The notes under the pieces: model-generated
The model's input: the letters and a program-made list of their open reading frames with translations, nothing else
Databases searched by the model: none
Told to the model about the DNA's origin: nothing
Position numbers and translations under genes: made by a program
In this document: positions 62,525 to 64,000 of the stretch, one piece after another
How the letters are laid out: each line of letters opens with the position of its first letter
How positions within the stretch are numbered: position 1 is the first letter of the stretch
Assembly: GCA_030448245.1 (NCBI GenBank)
Contig: JAUJNH010000003.1
Location: 107,750 to 171,749, forward strand
Source: Acidimicrobiales bacterium
GTDB taxonomy: Bacteria > Actinomycetota > Acidimicrobiia > Acidimicrobiales > JAUJNH01
Reading direction: 5' to 3'
DNA length: 64,000 bases

Positions 62525-64000
62525 ATGGGCGTTGAGCTGGCCCCGGACGACGCTGCGGCCCACGAGGGCCACCCCGAGCAGAGCGAGCCGATGGACTCCG
62601 ACCGGCACCGTGGGCAGGGCGGCCACGGTGGGCATGGAGGCCACGGCGGCCACGCCGCCGCCTTCCGCTCCCGGTTCTGGCTCAGCCTGGTCCTCACGGT
62701 GCCGGTGGTCGCCTTCAGCCACATGTTCGCCGAGCTCGTCGGCTACACCCCGCCGAGCTTCCCCGGTGCCGACCTCGTCTCCCCCGTCCTGGGCACAGCC
62801 GTCTTCCTCTACGGCGGGTGGCCCTTCCTGACCGGCGGGTGGTCCGAGCTGCGCCGCCGGCAGCCAGGGATGATGCTGCTCGTCAGCATGGCCATCCTGG
62901 TGGCCTTCGTCGCCAGCGCCCTCACCGAGGTCGGCCTGCTCGACCTCGACTTCTGGTGGGAGCTGGCCCTCCTCGTCACCATCATGCTGCTGGGCCACTG
63001 GCAGGAGATGAAGGCGATCGGCGAGGCGCAGAACGCGCTCGACGCGCTGGCCGAGCTGCTGCCCGACGAGGCCGAGGTGGTGGGAGTGGACGGCCAGGTG
63101 GCGACGGTCCCCCTGGCCAGCCTGGGGGTCGGCGACATCGTGCTCGTCCGCTCGGGTGCCCGGGTACCGGCCGACGGCGTGGTCGTCGAGGGTGAGGCCG
63201 AGCTGGACGAGTCGACCGTCACCGGTGAGTCCCGCCCGGTGGCCAAGGGCGCTGGCGACCGGGTGGTGGCGGGCACCGTCACCACCGACTCGGCCCTGCG
63301 GGTGCGGGTGACCGCGGTGGGCGAGGACACTGCGCTGGCCGGGATCCGCCGGCTGGTGGACGCGGCCCAGGCGACGCGCTCGCGGGCCCAGGCGCTGGCC
63401 GATCGGGCCGCCGCCGTCCTCTTCTACGTGGCGGTGGCCGCCGGCGCCGTGACCTTCACGACCTGGACGCTGCTCGGCGACGTCGATGACGCCGTCACCC
63501 GAACCGTGACCGTGCTGGTGATCGCCTGCCCCCACGCCCTCGGCCTGGCCATCCCGCTCGTGGTGTCGCTGTCCACGGCCGTGTCGTCCCGGGCCGGCAT
63601 CCTGGTCAAGGACCGCCTGGCGCTCGAGCGCATGCGGAGCATCGACGCCGTCCTGTTCGACAAGACGGGCACCCTGACCAAGGGCGCTCCGGCTGTCACC
63701 GGCGTCGCCGTCGTCGCCGGGCACCGGCTGGCGGCGGACCCGCAGCAGCTCGTGGCGCTCGCGGCCGCCGTGGAGGCCGACAGCGAGCACCCGCTGGCCC
63801 GGGCGGTCGTGGCCGCGGCCGGTCCGGATCGCCCGGTGGCCACGAACTTCCGGTCGATCACCGGGCGCGGCGTCGAGGCCGAGGTCGAGGGCGCCACCGT
63901 CGCCGTCGGCGGGCCGACCCTGCTGCGGGAGCGGTCGATCCCCGAGCCCGCCGAGCTCGAGGACGAGGTGCGGGCGTGGCGGGACCGGGGCGCCACCGTC
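62525..64000 (+). CDS. copB: Heavy-metal P1B-type ATPase, CPH type (CopB-like), partial
   Basis: The first 492 codons are present; the gene runs off the window. The N-terminus is His-rich (GHGGHGGHGGH) instead of carrying CxxC metal-binding domains. Then two spans, a third/fourth pair around MMLLVSMAILVAFVASALTEVG, actuator motif DESTVTGES, the metal-site helix VIACPHALGLAIPLVVSL with CPH rather than CPC, phosphorylation site FDKTGTLTKG and the nucleotide-domain SEHPLA. CPH plus a His-rich tail is the CopB (P1B-3) pattern for copper export. ATG 62525 with CGGAGG upstream; two CsoR-like operators precede it. Confidence 0.93.
   Translation, partial: MGVELAPDDAAAHEGHPEQSEPMDSDRHRGQGGHGGHGGHGGHAAAFRSRFWLSLVLTVPVVAFSHMFAELVGYTPPSFPGADLVSPVLGTAVFLYGGWPFLTGGWSELRRRQPGMMLLVSMAILVAFVASALTEVGLLDLDFWWELALLVTIMLLGHWQEMKAIGEAQNALDALAELLPDEAEVVGVDGQVATVPLASLGVGDIVLVRSGARVPADGVVVEGEAELDESTVTGESRPVAKGAGDRVVAGTVTTDSALRVRVTAVGEDTALAGIRRLVDAAQATRSRAQALADRAAAVLFYVAVAAGAVTFTTWTLLGDVDDAVTRTVTVLVIACPHALGLAIPLVVSLSTAVSSRAGILVKDRLALERMRSIDAVLFDKTGTLTKGAPAVTGVAVVAGHRLAADPQQLVALAAAVEADSEHPLARAVVAAAGPDRPVATNFRSITGRGVEAEVEGATVAVGGPTLLRERSIPEPAELEDEVRAWRDRGATV

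Overview
The window is a gene-dense, very GC-rich piece of an actinobacterial chromosome. Most genes have G/C third positions, GTG starts are common, and many neighbours overlap at ATGA or TGATG. The gene content (PAC2 protein, HemQ-type coproheme decarboxylase, Lhr beside Nei2, F420-type PPOX protein, LmeA/DUF2993, DUF3263, GroEL behind a CIRCE element) is typical of Actinobacteria. The combination, with a branched-chain amino acid ABC cluster and several secreted or lipoprotein genes, suggests the class Acidimicrobiia, but that is inference without a marker gene tree.

Layout. 1-3.9 kb: thioesterase II, a secreted sugar-dehydrogenase-like protein and citrate synthase. 3.9-4.4 kb: a stretch without a convincing gene. 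4.4-11.9 kb: a five-gene co-translated operon of three glycosyltransferases, an ABC exporter and a protein with two kinase-like domains, followed by a decayed IS21-type transposase (about 11.9-12.7 kb). 12.9-15.3 kb: an ECF sigma factor, its RskA-like anti-sigma factor and two small secreted proteins. The sigma gene and both secreted-protein genes carry the same promoter pattern, GTGACG-N16-CATAG. 15.7-22.1 kb: GNAT, zinc ribbon, Nei2 and the large helicase Lhr. 22.2-23.7 kb: a TetR operon with its operator visible over the promoter. 23.7-28 kb: PAC2, membrane-anchored and unknown proteins, Nudix and CoA-disulfide-reductase-like genes.

28-31 kb: a response regulator, histidine kinase and exported two-repeat protein, with tandem 11-bp repeats in front of the regulator. 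31-37.4 kb (minus strand): UvrA2, FMN-binding, VOC, AraC, ATP-grasp, PPOX and two unknown overlapping genes. 37.4-40.5 kb: DUF427, LmeA-like, NIL, LarE and AlaX. A 33-bp minisatellite at the end of larE contains one shortened unit that shifts the reading frame over the next gene. 40.5-46.4 kb: a Liv-type amino-acid uptake system. Its binding protein appears circularly permuted and its LivH carries a secreted beta-rich domain. 46.4-52.6 kb: a c-di-GMP protein, HemQ, an unusual FtsH-like protease and a lipoprotein.

52.6-58.3 kb: GroEL, a receiver protein, YceI, and a threonine-synthase-like gene plus a MoaD/ThiS-like sulfur carrier behind a SAM-I riboswitch, then glycerate kinase. 58.3-62.3 kb: trehalose synthesis (OtsA, OtsB), a lipoprotein, and the LytR_C and DUF3263 pair. 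62.36 kb: tRNA-Thr(TGT). From 62.5 kb to the end: a CPH-type copper ATPase behind two CsoR-like operators, cut off by the window edge.

The items most worth following are the permuted binding protein, the ECF regulon with three matching promoters, the SAM-riboswitch/ThrC/sulfur-carrier unit, the larE minisatellite frameshift, and the glycosyltransferase-ABC-double kinase operon.
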